The notes: a model not told the origin generated them from the letters alone. Counted from the first letter of the stretch, positions 14,001 through 25,329 are shown. The stretch is 64,000 bases of DNA from Gymnorhina tibicen (GCA_013399875.1 VXAZ01002107.1:54343-118342), one strand, 5' to 3'. A program made the numbers and translations.

Positions 14001-17000
14001 GCCCCTTGCCTTGGGATCTGAAACACTGTGTTTTGCTCAGGAATGGTGGGTGAACACATTCACGTCTGTCCGTCTGTTTTGTTTATCATCCATTTATCAA
14101 CATCTGTAGGTAAATTTTAAAGCAGGTGAGACCGTAATAAGCATAGAGGGAAAATGTGTGTTCAGAACAGCCTATTTAACTAAGTATTAAAAGACAAAAC
14201 AACTCAGACTGAGCCCAGACCTCTGGCTCCCAGTAAATCACTCTCCAGCTGCCCTAAGCAGATTTGAAAAACATTTTGGAAGCGGCAAGAGGAGAAAAAT
14301 TCCACAGAATAGCTAGAACCTCTCCCCTACTTTTCATCTTGGACCATTTGGAGGATTAATATCCACTGAATGCTCAAAGACTTTGTTTTCCTTCACTATA
14401 AATAGCCCCTGCAGGGAAGCCATGTTTGACCTTGCCTGTCCATCCTGCAAATCCAAGTGTGGAGCAAACAAAATGCCATTGGAAACAGATTGTGTGGCAC
14501 AGAGGGGGAGCAGTGTTCTCTCCTCCTGAACAGACATTAATAGTGATTTGTGACATATCTACACAACCACTGGAAGAAACATATAACTCCAACATCCCCT
14601 GTGCATCCAGGGAAATAAAGGTTTAAAAAACTATGCTGAAATATCTCATCCATTCATAGAAAAGCTGGAGTTGTGGGGATGGAAACCTATTCCTTTAATT
14701 TCCTGCATGGTTTTGGATTAGTCAATAAGTCACAGTCGCTGGATCTCGGTGTTGCAGCATAAAAAAAACAACAAAGCATTACGTAAGATGGAGATGTTTA
14801 CTTGTAGCAAGCCTGATTAGGGAATTAACCAGAAATCCTGAGGTCAGGAATGTCAGGATAGAGCATCTGGACACCTGAAGTATATTTGAGCTTCTCTGAT
14901 TTAAACTCCCAGGAGATTTTCAGCAGCACTTGGCTTTAGCCAAAGTTGTTCTGAGAAAAATTCCCTCATAGTCATCTTGTGTGATTTTTTTGTCCGAAAT
15001 TCCCGATCAGCATCTGAGTCCCAGGAAATCAACACATGTATGTAGACACATGTGTCTGCACAGCAAATATTTTTTGCTGGCTTAACTTGTCTGGTTAAAT
15101 GTATTTACTATTTTACATGCATGGAGTTGCCTGTTTACCACTTGGATCCTCCATTAACTGCCTTTAATTCTCTTTTACCTCAAAGGAAGCAACATCCAAA
15201 TTTGCAAATCTGGACAGCAGTGAGAAAGAAAATCAGAAAAAGTCACAGAAGCGACTGCAACTTCAAAAAAACAAGGTGTGTTTGCGGGTTTTCCTCCCCT
15301 TTTGGAACTGGTAACATGATTAACCCTAATTGGTCAGTTGTATAAGAAGCAAAATCTAGAAAGGTCTTCACCAGAGTGAGTGGGCAGGAGATGATTGATG
15401 GATATAAACGTGTGGTCATCACTTCCAGCTGTCTTGTTTCTGTCCTACAAGAAAGAGTTCCATTATCTACTCTTGTTACACTTTAGAGAGAAACACAATT
15501 TCCATGTAGTAAAATATGTGCTGCTGTAAATACTGGAGTTCTTGTGATAAAGAAAATTAGCTCTGGCAGAGCAGAAGTCTCATTTACTTTCAAACAAGCT
15601 CATGAAGCTTCTGACATACCAGCTTGAAAATTGCACAGGCTTCTACAGAGGTTGCTTTGTAAAATGTGTCTGGGTTCCAGTCTGCTGGTGGAAATGGTTT
15701 TTGTCTCAAAGCTGGCAAAGATTTAAAAGGACAGGGGGAGAGAAATCTGGGATAGGGAGGCAAAAGTGCTGAATATGATTTTTATCTGTGTATTTGTTTG
15801 ACTGGAAAAAATACAGATCCTTTTGGATGGTAGAAACAAGTGTTTCCTTCACAAGTGTAGAGCCAGCCTGAACTCTGCAAGTGCTGGCAGTTTAAAGTGT
15901 GGATAATTAGCATTATTATTATTATTATGGCTGGGGAAGATGGTCACTTCTTGGAGACAAAAAAATTGTGGCTTGATTTGACTTCACTATCACAAGGTAT
16001 AATCACACATCATTAAGTGAAAATCCACGGGGATGAAGCAGAAACTGCTCACACAGGCTGGCCAGGACCATTCCCCAGCTCCTCCTCTTGCAGCAGGTGA
16101 CAGAGGGACCCTGTCCCTGGTCCTCAGTGCTTCTCCCACAGGCAAGGTTTCCTGGGGACCCACTGTTGGGAATCAGTGGTGGCAATACTGTGATACAAAA
16201 CCACTGGGTGATAACCTGTGAGAGCATCCTGGTCTCACTGGAATTGGATTTAAATTCTAGATTATCTAATGAGAATGATGTAATGAAAGAAAACATAAGA
16301 CTGCTGCTTGGTTAAGCAGATTACTTTCATTTCATTTTCTTACACAGGAGTTTTCTGGAATTCTAATTATTCTCATTTTTCAGTTAATTAATCCAGCATT
16401 GCTCTGCTTACTTGCAGGGAGTGATGCAAGGCACAGTCCCTTACCTTGGCACCTTCCTGACCGATCTCATCATGCTTGACACAGCCCTTCAGGACTATGT
16501 TGAGGTAACTTGGGGCAATTTTTGGAACCCTAAATACCCTCCCTGCCTCCCCAGCTGAGTTTATCTGTTTCTATATCTTCTCCTTCTGCAGCTCTTAAAA
16601 TATCTGTTTTCAAAGAGAAAAATGAAGCAATATGCAGTGCTATTAACCAGAACTTGTGTGAATTTGAGTGCATTTATGTCAAGGTACAAGTCTGGCTCTT
16701 CTCTGATCCCTTCTCTTTCCTTCCAACAGGGTGGCCTGATCAATTTTGAGAAGAGACGAAGGGTAAGTTGAATGTTCTCTGATTTTTGGCTTATTGATAC
16801 CCTCTGGGCGAGGCCATTTGTCTTTAGCAGCTGAACCAGACCTGGTGGCAGGAGACCTGTGCTTTCCAGAACGCACAGTTAGTAAATATCTTCCTTCTCC
16901 TGCAGGAAACTCTTTGTAGGTAAAAGGCTGCAGAGAGCAAACCTGGTAGACAGGACTGAGAAATAAATGCTGTCAGTCTCTCCTTTCAGCCTGATCCTTG

Positions 17001-20000
17001 TTGGTCAGAGATAAGTAATGTCCTGTAGGAGTAAAGGTGCTGGAGTTACCTTGGGCTGAATGAAGTCAAGCCAAATCTCCATCCTGGAGCTTGAAAGCAG
17101 ACCTGGACTTGGCTGTGATGGAGTCATTTCCTGCCCTTAACTGCTCAGTAACCTGCCCTACACAATCCAGGGTTGTTCTGGCAAAGTATGTGTACAAGTG
17201 CAGTTACAGAAGAGCAGCACTCTCTGGTCACGTGCCATAAGGGTAGCATTTTATGTTCCTCTGGAACAAGTGTGAGTGCACATTATGGATCCTAGGAAAA
17301 AAACCCACCTTTGTTGTTTGAAAACTGGTTCATGAAATAGTTACTCAACTGAAACTGAACTTCACATCAAGCTCAGTTTGTCCTGGGTCCCTTGTTGTAT
17401 GTTTTTAGAGTATGAATAAATATCATCTTGTTTTCTTATTAGACTTTCTATTTGATTATTTCTTGTCTTAGGAATTTGAAGTCATTGCCCAGATTAAGCT
17501 CCTGCAATCTTCATGCAACAGCTATTGCTTGATACCAGACCAGAAATTCATCCAGTGGTTCAGGAGGCAGCAACACTTAACAGAGGAGGAGAGGTAGGTC
17601 CTCAGTGCAGCTGGCAAACCTCTGTTCTCACCTCACACACACACCTGGGCAGGTCATGGCAGGGACATACAAATACTGGAGAGCACTAGTTTTAAAAACT
17701 GTTATAAGGAGATGAAATATTCCCTTGGCTATGGTAAAATGCAGGCAGAGCAGTGTTCCTCTTTGTGGGGCTGCAGCCTTCTGTGAGGCATTTCTTGAAT
17801 GTTGCTGCTGTGAGATGTACAACTAAATAACACTGTACAAGTAAATAATGTTGTCTGCAAATATTCACCTGCTGGCCTCTGCCCTGCAGTTACAAACTCT
17901 CACGTGAGGCTGAAGCAGCTGCTGATACCAACATCCTGTCTCCAAAATCCCAGAAAAGCATGGTGAAGAGGATCAGCACGTGAGTATGATGGGGCAGAGG
18001 GGGTTTGGAGTGGGAATGTGGACCTGGATAACTCAAACAAGCAGTGCTCATTTCATCAGCTGCAAAACCTGGCTGGGGATCCACACTCCTGCATTGCTTT
18101 AAGGAGAAATGCAGCCTTGTGGCTGAAGCTGTTCCTTTGTGTTGTTAAAAGCAGTTGTGAGGATTATTAATGATAAAAGAGACTAGAATAAAGAATCCTT
18201 CCTATGGTGTCAAAAAAGGAACCATTTCAGTGCTGGATTATAATTCAGTACTTATTGTGTAATAACTTCCCTGAATGCAGCAGCCAAACAGAATAAATGA
18301 GGATAAAGTATGGCCTGTTATTAGTCTAAATTGCTATAGACATGCAAAAATTCCTTGCAGGATTTTAATATGAAAATTAAGATTAGCAAAAAGGCATTTG
18401 ATAGTGGAAACAATCTGCCTTCCAGCTGGAGAAGGAAAAAAAAACCATGGGGATGTGGTCCAATTTAGTGTAATACCACAGAGATTCAAACAGGAGGTGG
18501 ATAGAGGACAGAGCCATACAGCCAGACATGAGAAACAAGAGGCTAGCAGGAATGCAGGGAAAGCTGCATGGAATAAAGCAGAGCTCAAAGACTGAAGTAA
18601 AAATATCTGCACTCTGAATGTGTTTTGCAAATGAATACTGTAGAAAAGCAGTGAGTGACACCTCTATAAGCTGTATTAAATCATTAACTGCATGCTGATG
18701 CTCCCTGCTCCTCCCCTTGGTGGGTCAGCCCAGCTTGTTTCCCTTGACACTCCTTTGAAGCCACTTGACCTGCATTTAGAAATGAGTCTCGGAGAGGGAG
18801 AGCCTTTAATTTACACTTTATGATCTCCTTATTGTGTGCATCTCCAGCCTTCTAGAGAGAGCCTGGTACCTGTGGCACCCTGATAGAGGGCAGGAGTTGG
18901 CAGCAGGGTGAATTTGCCCTTTGAAGCCCTTTTCTCTATTAAATGAACCTGAAAGAATGAAGAGGAGTGAAAATGTGAAGAGACTAAAGGGGAGTGTTAT
19001 TCTAGTGGGGCATGAGCTGGTTGTGGCCTTGCAGCTGTGGGCACTCTGGGTCAGGAAGGTGTTGTGTTATCCTGTAACAAAGCCTCTGGACAAACTGTGT
19101 AAACACCACAGAGGAAATGAAAACAATAGACCACTCCAGAGAGGAAAAAACTTCAGAACATGAAGAGTTGTGAACCAAGGGACAGCTTTCCTCAGCCCAG
19201 CTCTCACTTACCGGCTTTTATGCTTTCTTTCCATACTAGACTTTTTCTGGGCACTGATGTGTTCACCCCACCCAAAGAGCAACCCCCAAAGAGCTCTCCT
19301 GTAGGAGGGAGCTCCGGGGAAAGCACGGATTCAGCCAGTGTTTCATCGTGTGAGTTTAATCACTCTGAAACTGAGGATGTGTGTGTGACTCCCGTCTCTA
19401 GTCCCGAGGACCCTCTCAAAAAGGTACAGCTGAGGCCTCTGCATGCTGCAGGCAGCCCCAAGACACTTGCCGAAGGCTCTTGGCCTTGACTAGAGCATTG
19501 GTTTTAGTGGAATGGAGAGAGAAATGTGAAAAAATGGAAGTAATCCAGTCAGGGCTCTTGCACAATGTTCTGTGTTGCCCCTTACAGTGGGTTTGTTCCT
19601 GTCAGGAAGCTTTTGAACAAGGCAGAGGGAGAGAAAGGCAAACGCTGAGCAGGGGAAGGAAGGGGGCAGTTTCAAGGAGAATGGCAGAGAGGGAGGGGTG
19701 TGTGTATTTCCACTTGTGGAAGCAGGAGTGCCTGTGACACCCTCTGGTCCTTCCCAGCCGGTCCCAGCTCCTGGCTGGCCGCCCACAGCCACATGCTATT
19801 CCTTGGATCTGCTGCCACCTCCTGGGCGGCTCTTACTGCGAGGCCAGAGCAACCCCAGCAGTACAGAAATTGTCATTAAAATGCTGAAATCAATCAAGTG
19901 AAGTTCAGTTTTCCTGGAGGCAAGGAATCTCCCTGCCAGCAGGCTGGGCAGAGTGTGGGTGACTGAGGTTTTGTCTGTGCCTTCTGCTTTCTCCCGTTCC

Positions 20001-22285
20001 TCTGGCACAATGGCACACCCAGACACACCAAATGTCTCCTTTGTGACAGCACTTTCCTTTCTGTTGTGCAGATCTCCAGATGCCCCTTATCCTCCTTTTC
20101 TCCTGACTCTTCCACGAGCACACCTTCCTCAGGGGTGTCATCTTTACCCTCATTCCTGCTGGCCTCCAGTGACGACAAGAGCTCTGTGGGCTCTGACAAG
20201 GGCTATGACTCTGACAAGGGCTCCATCAGCTCCGACAAGGGCTCTGGCTCCAGCAAGGGCTCAGACTCCAGCAAGGGCTCCATCTTTGACCCTGGCTCAG
20301 GCTTGGACAGTGGCTCCATCCCCACCAGGGACTCGGGCTCAGTACTGAGCAGTGTCCCCAAAGTGCTGCCTGTGTACAACCGGCAGAGCGGGGGCTCGTG
20401 CATCATCCGGGTCAGCATGGATGGGCTCCATGCCAGTGTCTACAAGAGCATCCTGGTGAGTGGCACGGCCCTGGGCTCGGCAGATGTGCCCGTGGGGGGT
20501 GACTGAACCTCTGACTGCGTTTTGAGAACACCCCTTCACAGAGCTGGCTCATCAAACCTGGAAAGGGAAAATGGCTCATGGTGCCATGCAGAATGTGTGG
20601 AGCCTGGTAGGAATTTGAAAACAGCTTTGGGGAAGTTTCTGGTCTGGAAATTGAAGTTTGTGTTTTATCAAAAAGCTCCAGGGCAAGTACTGTGAGCACA
20701 TTCAGGTTTTGACATAAGATGCCATGTTTTCCCTGGAGCAGCTTTCCCCAGGAGCTGGTTTCTGCAAACAGGGAGCTGCAGGGGAGGGAGCTGACATGCC
20801 CTTTAATTCCGCAGCTTCTCCCTGTGAAGAAGGGAGAATTTCCCCTCCTCTTGCCAGACCAGCAGCCCCAGAATTCAGGCATTTCTCTCTCTGCTTATTC
20901 CACAGACATATCCTGGCACTGCCACTGGTGCTGGACCATGGGTGATATGGCTCAGCTCAGCTGGGGACCCTCAGGGCCTGCTGGGGGGAATGAACATCGG
21001 GTAGTTCTCAGCACCTTTAGTTCCTGATTTTAATGGTCTCACCTCCCCAAATCCAGCAAGTTGTTCCCTGAGGGCCTGATGGATTTGGCTCCTGGGGAGA
21101 CTGCAGGAGGCTCTGGAGGACCCCTGTGTCTGCTCCAGATGCACTTCCACAGCACACAGCAAACCCAGCTACAAGGCCAGAAAGCTTTGCAGGATGTCCA
21201 AGGAAGTGCTTAGCACAGGAGCCTGCAAACAGCAGCTAGGGCAGCTGTTCATGGAGGCTTTTATGGCTGGTGAGGATGAGGTCTCCCTTTGAAGGGAGCA
21301 GACCCTGGGATTTACTGCTGTCTCTTCTAGTACTGTATCTGTCTGCTTGAACTAAAAAGCCACCACCTCCAAATGTCATAAATACTAAGTTTAAGTATCT
21401 GTCAGCGCCTGCCCGTTTGTTACTGACCCATTGTGGTTTTTTCAGCTCTCTGACATCTCTTCCAAGACCAAGCAGTCAGGTTTTCGCTAATTCTTAAATC
21501 ACAAGAGTAAATGAGAAGAATCTCTCATTGCAACTTATCTTTCCAGATAACCAACCAAGACAGAATCCCTGATGTCACCCAGCGAGCCTTGCTGAAGCAC
21601 AACCTCGAGCCTGATGCAGTTGAAGATTATGAGCTTGTGCAGGTCATCTCTGAGGACAAAGGTAGGGAAGCAGAACTCTGCTGCTGCCTGCAAAGTTCTG
21701 TTGGATTTCAAAGGAAAGAGTAAAATGGGAAGCATTAGAAATGCCATGGACAGGTCACAGGTGCCAGTGAGAACCCCCTGGCTGCTCTGTGGTTTCTGTC
21801 AGCACAGCCTCCTTCCCACAGGCAGAGCCAGCTCCTGGGCTGCCAGGCAGACCTCATGTGTGCCATGCACCCAATAGTGACCACAGGATCGGGGGTGGGG
21901 GGAATGTTCTGCCTGTGGATCCCTGGGACCAGGCCCTTGGATCCCACCCATCATCAGCCTTCTCTGGGAGAGGCTGCCAGGGCCTCTGCCAGGATGAGCA
22001 TGGCCTGGGCCTGGCCTCCCACTCCTGCCCTGCTCCCTTTCCTGCAGGAAGCCGCTCCTGATGCCCCTCTGGCAGAACAGGGAGAGGGCCCTGCCCATGC
22101 CATCCTGCTCCCGCTTCCTGTCCTCTCCCAGCTTTCGTGCTGCTCTGTAGCCCTCCCCACTAACGCTGCTCTGGCCCTGTTTTGCAGAGCTGGTGTTCCC
22201 CCGCGATGCCAATGTGTTTTATGGCATGAACAGCCACGTGAACTTTGACTTCATCCTGCGGAAGAAGGCAGAGCTGGTTGGCTGA
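4856..22285 (+). CDS. RGL1: RGL1, Ral guanine nucleotide dissociation stimulator-like 1 (5' partial, 14 exons)
   Basis: RalGDS-family exchange factor: Ras-GTP binds the C-terminal RA domain and the RasGEF domain then loads GTP onto RalA/RalB at membranes. Exons: 4856-5040, 7989-8113, 8749-8964, 12087-12190, 13255-13339, 15186-15275, 16418-16504, 16730-16762, 17472-17593, 17890-17979, 19240-19423, 20072-20455, 21547-21661, 22188-22285. All have GT-AG borders and compatible phases, giving 638 complete residues plus TGA. In visible numbering, REM is about 1-61, RasGEF about 95-350, a Ser-rich linker about 355-545 and RA about 547-637. Exon sequences such as [37 protein letters not shown] and [14 protein letters not shown] are RalGDS-family and closest to RGL1. 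The N-terminus and first REM part lie left of the window. Adjacency to convergent COLGALT2 supports RGL1 over RGL2, RGL3 or RALGDS. Oddities are a repetitive linker and a C-terminus that stops just after RA. Confidence 0.9.
5041..7988 (+). other. RGL1: RGL1 intron
   Basis: Starts with GTGAGT and ends with CCAG. It has a C10 homopolymer run near 5,432 and no recognisable gene or dispersed repeat. Confidence 0.7.
7989..8113 (+). CDS. RGL1: RGL1 REM-to-RasGEF linker exon
   Basis: Acceptor CTGGCCAG at 7981-7988 and donor GTATGT at 8114. It encodes an acidic/Ser linker ([19 protein letters not shown]) that ends in [11 protein letters not shown], the conserved start of the RasGEF domain. Confidence 0.87.
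8749..8964 (+). CDS. RGL1: RGL1 RasGEF exon
   Basis: Acceptor CACTCTAG at 8741-8748 and donor GTAAAG at 8965; 72 in-phase codons. It encodes [20 protein letters not shown] through [15 protein letters not shown], the conserved helices of the RasGEF core. A shadow frame on the opposite strand (8740-8973) is not real. Confidence 0.93.
8965..12086 (+). other. RGL1: RGL1 intron, nothing else recognised
   Basis: Bounded by GTAAAG and TTTCACAG. It contains only short unsupported frames. Confidence 0.7.
12087..12190 (+). CDS. RGL1: RGL1 RasGEF exon
   Basis: Acceptor CCTTTCACAG at 12077-12086 and donor GTAAGC at 12191. It encodes [20 protein letters not shown], the RasGEF segment that contacts Ral, followed by [10 protein letters not shown]. 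It ends two bases into a Lys codon completed by the next exon. Confidence 0.93.
12191..15185 (+). other. RGL1: RGL1 introns around exon 13255-13339
   Basis: Two introns (12191-13254 and 13340-15185). No repeat or RNA gene recognised. Confidence 0.7.
13255..13339 (+). CDS. RGL1: RGL1 RasGEF exon
   Basis: Acceptor TTTCCTGTGCAG ends at 13254 and the donor GTGAGA starts at 13340. It encodes [20 protein letters not shown] and then TSRELLMK, a RasGEF helix pair. Confidence 0.92.
15186..15275 (+). CDS. RGL1: RGL1 RasGEF exon (basic insert)
   Basis: Acceptor TTACCTCAAAG ends at 15185 and the donor GTGTGT follows 15275. Thirty codons encode [20 protein letters not shown] and then [10 protein letters not shown], the Lys-rich loop found in RalGDS-type GEFs. 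Confidence 0.9.
16418..16504 (+). CDS. RGL1: RGL1 RasGEF exon
   Basis: Acceptor TTACTTGCAG ends at 16417 and the donor is GTAACT at 16505. It encodes [20 protein letters not shown] and then DTALQDYVE, the catalytic-hairpin region; [11 protein letters not shown] is a RasGEF hallmark. Confidence 0.94.
16730..16762 (+). CDS. RGL1: RGL1 RasGEF micro-exon
   Basis: A 33-nt exon encoding [11 protein letters not shown] between TTCCAACAG and GTAAGT. It keeps phase with both neighbours and completes the 'LINFEKRR' RasGEF motif. Confidence 0.92.
17472..17593 (+). CDS. RGL1: RGL1 RasGEF exon
   Basis: Acceptor TTGTCTTAG ends at 17471 and the donor GTAGGT starts at 17594. It encodes [20 protein letters not shown] and then [20 protein letters not shown], the last helices of the catalytic domain. 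Confidence 0.93.
17890..17979 (+). CDS. RGL1: RGL1 exon, RasGEF end and linker start
   Basis: Acceptor CTGCCCTGCAG and donor GTGAGT. It encodes [20 protein letters not shown] and then [11 protein letters not shown], leading into the linker. The KSMVKR basic motif is typical of RGL1-type proteins. Confidence 0.91.
19240..19423 (+). CDS. RGL1: RGL1 Ser-rich linker exon
   Basis: Acceptor TTCCATACTAG and donor GTACAG. It encodes [20 protein letters not shown], then a Ser-rich stretch ([20 protein letters not shown]) and [12 protein letters not shown]. The pattern matches RGL1 better than other family members. Confidence 0.9.
20072..20455 (+). CDS. RGL1: RGL1 linker exon with S/D/K/G repeat and RA-domain start
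   Basis: Acceptor TTCTGTTGTGCAG ends at 20071 and the donor is GTGAGT at 20456; 128 codons. The first 90 or so are low-complexity Ser/Asp/Lys/Gly with repeated SDKG and SSKG units (20,170-20,330). They are followed by [20 protein letters not shown], the start of the Ras-association domain, and VYKSIL. The exon is in phase on both sides and stop-free, so it is very likely translated. Confidence 0.86.
21547..21661 (+). CDS. RGL1: RGL1 Ras-association domain exon
   Basis: Acceptor ATCTTTCCAG and donor GTAGGG. It encodes [20 protein letters not shown] and then [18 protein letters not shown], the central helix and strand of the ubiquitin-like RA fold that binds Ras-GTP. Confidence 0.92.
22188..22285 (+). 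CDS. RGL1: RGL1 terminal coding exon
   Basis: Acceptor GTTTTGCAG ends at 22187. It encodes [20 protein letters not shown] and then [12 protein letters not shown], with TGA at 22283-22285. The RA fold is complete, but only five residues (AELVG) follow FILRKK, so the basic C-terminal extension usual in RGL1 is absent. Confidence 0.9.
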
Positions 22286-23525
22286 GGCTGCACCTGCGCT
22301 GCCCTCCCAGGTTACGGGGAATCTGTCAGAATTTTCTGTTGAAAATGTGCAATTAGAGCAATGGGCAGCCCTGGTGCAAAGGCTCCGGGCTGCCACATTT
22401 GTCTTGAGGACACCTCACAAGCCAACTCTCGTGAGAAAAGAGTCTCCTTCATGCCAGTATTATACAGAAGAAGATCATCTGAATTTATTTTTATGGAACT
22501 GAAGGAAGTTCTGAGTACATGTCTGCCTAAACCAGCTGAAAACTTTTTGCACTTGTTCTGCACCAGAGAATGACCCATTTTGGATCTTGTTTCCAAAGAA
22601 CTTTAAAATGAATCAACTGCACTTGCCTTTGCATGAACATCATGAATGGGAGAAACAAACACTACTTTATGTTGGATGGAGGTCTTAATGTCATGACAGG
22701 GTGGTTTCCCTTGGACTTGGTTAAGCCATGGACCAGAACTCAATGTCTTTTGTGTGCACTCCCATGTGATGGCTGGACCTCCTCCCAATGTGCAATTCCG
22801 CTGCAGGAGCTGAACTTTGAACCTTTTTAAAAAGCCATAAGTAAGACGTTGGATTGTAAGCAGCCCTGATTTGAGACACATGAAGTAGATACAGTATTTG
22901 TGGTTCTGGTGGTAGCACTGTGTACCCCTGCCCAGATCTAGGAGTTATTATCCAAATAGTTAGCTTAGAACTGTTAAGGATCTTTAGTTAAAATAGAGTT
23001 TTATCCATGCTTGGGCCTTTTCCCCCCAGTTCTGTGGCACAAATTTGCAGAACTGGGCTCAGGTAAGTTTTACACTACATTTGGATTTATCACTTCTGTT
23101 TACAGGTAGGTAAAACAGACTGACTGTGGGTCTGTTGTACATCCAAGAGACCTATGGTAGGTCCCACAAGCCTGGTGTAGGTCATAATCTGAACAATTTA
23201 TGAATTCCAGTTGTATGTTTGTTTAGAGGGTGACAGAGGGGGGGTTGTTACTGAGCCTTAACCTTTGCCCAGAGTTAGGGCAGGACTAGAAGTTCAGTTT
23301 TCTCTGCTTTTGGTGTCTGTACAGTGCAGTTCCTTGTGTACATAGCATAGCTCCTAATGTATATAGTACTGCTCACTCAGAGGATGTATGGCAGTGTTAA
23401 GCTGAAACGTGAATGTTCTGGATTTTAAAATTACACTTTCCAAATGTTTATATATGTTATGTTTTTAACTGCTTACCTGTAATCTTTATATGATAAGTAT
23501 ATAAATTGTTTTTCATTAATATTTG
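22286..23525 (+). other. RGL1: RGL1 3' untranslated region (approximate end)
   Basis: AT-rich, stop-dense sequence directly after the RGL1 stop codon. No AATAAA is visible. The variant signal TATAAA at 23500-23505 is followed by T-rich and then GT-rich sequence (TTAGTGCATGTGT, about 23,550), which makes polyadenylation near 23,525 plausible. The end point is inferred. Confidence 0.45.
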
Positions 23526-24444
23526 CCTGGAATCAGTCAATTTCCTTTTATTAGTGCATGTGTAAAAACACCTCACCCCACTTCCCTTGCTGTCATTTTC
23601 TTCAGCTTCTCCACTTTTACTGTTTAACTTCTCAACAGCAAAGCCAAAGCCCTCCCAGTGCATCAGCCATGCACAGAGCCTGTGAGAGATAGGGATATTT
23701 TGTGCTCTTTCTTGAGGTTTCAGCTTAAAGATTTCCGTAACTGGGTAATTTAGATTGCGCGCACACCAATTTTACATCTTCCACGTGAAATCATTCTCTC
23801 TTGGGTCACTGAATTACTTCTGAGGCTAGATAATACAAAAGAAGCGTTTTTGAGTGTATCCATTTCTCCCCATTGTCTCAGTTGTGGTGTTTTTTCCTCC
23901 TGCTCTCCCAGTCATTACCTTGTGTTTTTCCCTCCCTGCACACAATACAAATATTGAGATAAACAGTTTATACACTACAGCCCCGTCTGCCATTTCACAA
24001 ATCACTTCATCATGAGGGGAGGCTCTTAAAACGTGCCCAGAAGTCTCACACTCACTCCCTGAACTACAGCTGCCCTGGCTACTTAAAGGCCTCTCATGTT
24101 ACACCAAGGAAGACAAAACAAAGAGTACCTGAATCTAATTCTTAAACTGCCTCAGGTCACAAAACCCAACACCACAACCTTACTCCATTTCCTTCAGGCT
24201 CAATGCAATCCATTGGTGAACTTGGAAGTTCATATGCCATATTGAGAGCACAACAGCACTTTTCCATCCTTAATCCAAAGCAAAGACCAAGCTGCTGGGT
24301 TCCAAGCAGTCTTACTGCAATTAATCATTTTTAGGGCCTGCCACCACAGCCTGCCTTGTGAAGAAACTGCCAGAAGGCTGGTTCAAAGCTGGTGCTCCTG
24401 CTCAGTTTTGAAACCCATTAGATGAGTCAAAACAAATACAAAGT
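23526..24444. other. Intergenic spacer downstream of RGL1
   Basis: No coding or repeat feature recognised up to the first LTR. Confidence 0.5.
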
Positions 24445-24980
24445 TGTGTCAGGGACCCACATTGTGTCTAAGGCCCTGCCATATTTGGCCCCGTCAACAA
24501 GATAATGAAGAACACTTTATTGTTTAATAGTGGGAACCTGACCCTTGAAAGAGAAACAATATATTGGTCAATCAATAGGAACCTAACCTGTGAAAGAGGA
24601 ACAATACACACTGGAGCTGTTGTCAGCATGGAGCAGCTATCATGAGCCATTGTGGCCCCATCTCACACGCTGGCCAAGCGTGAGATGCCGTCACCTGGAA
24701 GAATTCCAGTGCAGAGGAGGAGATCTAAGGTGTGGTTCTGGGGAGGAAGGGGAGAGAAGGACAAGATGCACACCACGGGATGGCCTGAAGGTGCCCTGTC
24801 TGCCTGCCCCTCCTGCCTAAGCACCATGCTCCATCTCCTTCTCCTGCTCAGCAGCTTTTCACAAATCCAGTGGTCGGTGTGTATCATTTGCTACAGCAAC
24901 TGATAAAATAAAACTTGCTTTGCAATCACAATTGCCTCTTAGAGGTTTTTATGCACGGGCATTCTCCTGAACCCCTAACG
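24445..24980 (+). repeat. 5' LTR of ERV1
   Basis: Starts TGTGTCAGGGACCCAC. It shares most of its length with 31,276-31,857, including CTCACACGCTGGCCA, TTCTCCTGCTCAGCAGCTTT and a polyadenylation signal (AATAAA within AAAATAAAACTTGC, near 24,908). It ends near CCCCTAACG. Several substitutions and indels separate the two copies, so this is an old insertion. Confidence 0.85.
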
Positions 24981-24984
24981 TGAA

Positions 24985-25005
24985 ATTGGCAGCAAGGATG
25001 GGGTG
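24985..25005 (+). promoter_or_regulatory. Possible primer-binding site, initiator tRNA-Met-like
   Basis: TGGCAGCAAGGATGGGG lies about five bases after the LTR end, where retroviral minus-strand synthesis is primed. It resembles the complement of the 3' end of eukaryotic initiator tRNA-Met, differing by about one substitution and one deletion in the first 16 bases. The assignment is tentative because the element is decayed. Confidence 0.4.
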
Positions 25006-25329
25006 CCCAGAGCACAAAAACTGATGCTGTTTTGAGTGTGTGTAAGGGAGAAACTGACGCTGTTGTGTGTGTGTGAGAAAAGAACAGGGCGTGGTCAGCG
25101 GAACGCATGGTTGCACCAAGGAACACTGTTCTGTGTAGATGGGAGGCCAGGACTTGGTCCAGGTACCAAGTTGTTTGTGGGAAGACAGTAATGTTTTTCT
25201 GTGTCCAAAGTGTGATCAGTCTCTCTATGAGACTGTCACTGATTACACAGTGAGAGACTTGTCCTGGCACAGTGTGGACATTGTAAACATAGTTCAAGTA
25301 CTTTTAAGATTCAGTTAGACAAAACTTTT

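Larger units (their letters stand above)
15276..17471 (+). other. RGL1: RGL1 introns around exons 16418-16504 and 16730-16762
   Basis: Three introns. A short (ATT)n tract lies at about 15,912-15,927. Nothing else recognised. Confidence 0.65.
17980..22187 (+). other. RGL1: RGL1 3' introns
   Basis: Introns 17980-19239, 19424-20071, 20456-21546 and 21662-22187. The last two are GC-richer. Apparent frames here are shadows or chance. Confidence 0.65.

Noticed and set aside
20203..20418. Minus-strand Glu/Pro/Leu repeat frame opposite RGL1 exon 12
   Set aside because: It is a shadow of the Ser/Asp/Lys/Gly repeat, with no independent start, splice or homology evidence.
4856..22285. Naming the GEF RGL3, RGL2 or RALGDS
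   Set aside because: RA-domain wording ([19 protein letters not shown]), the [15 protein letters not shown] linker and adjacency to COLGALT2 favour RGL1, although the diverged linker and short tail leave slight doubt.
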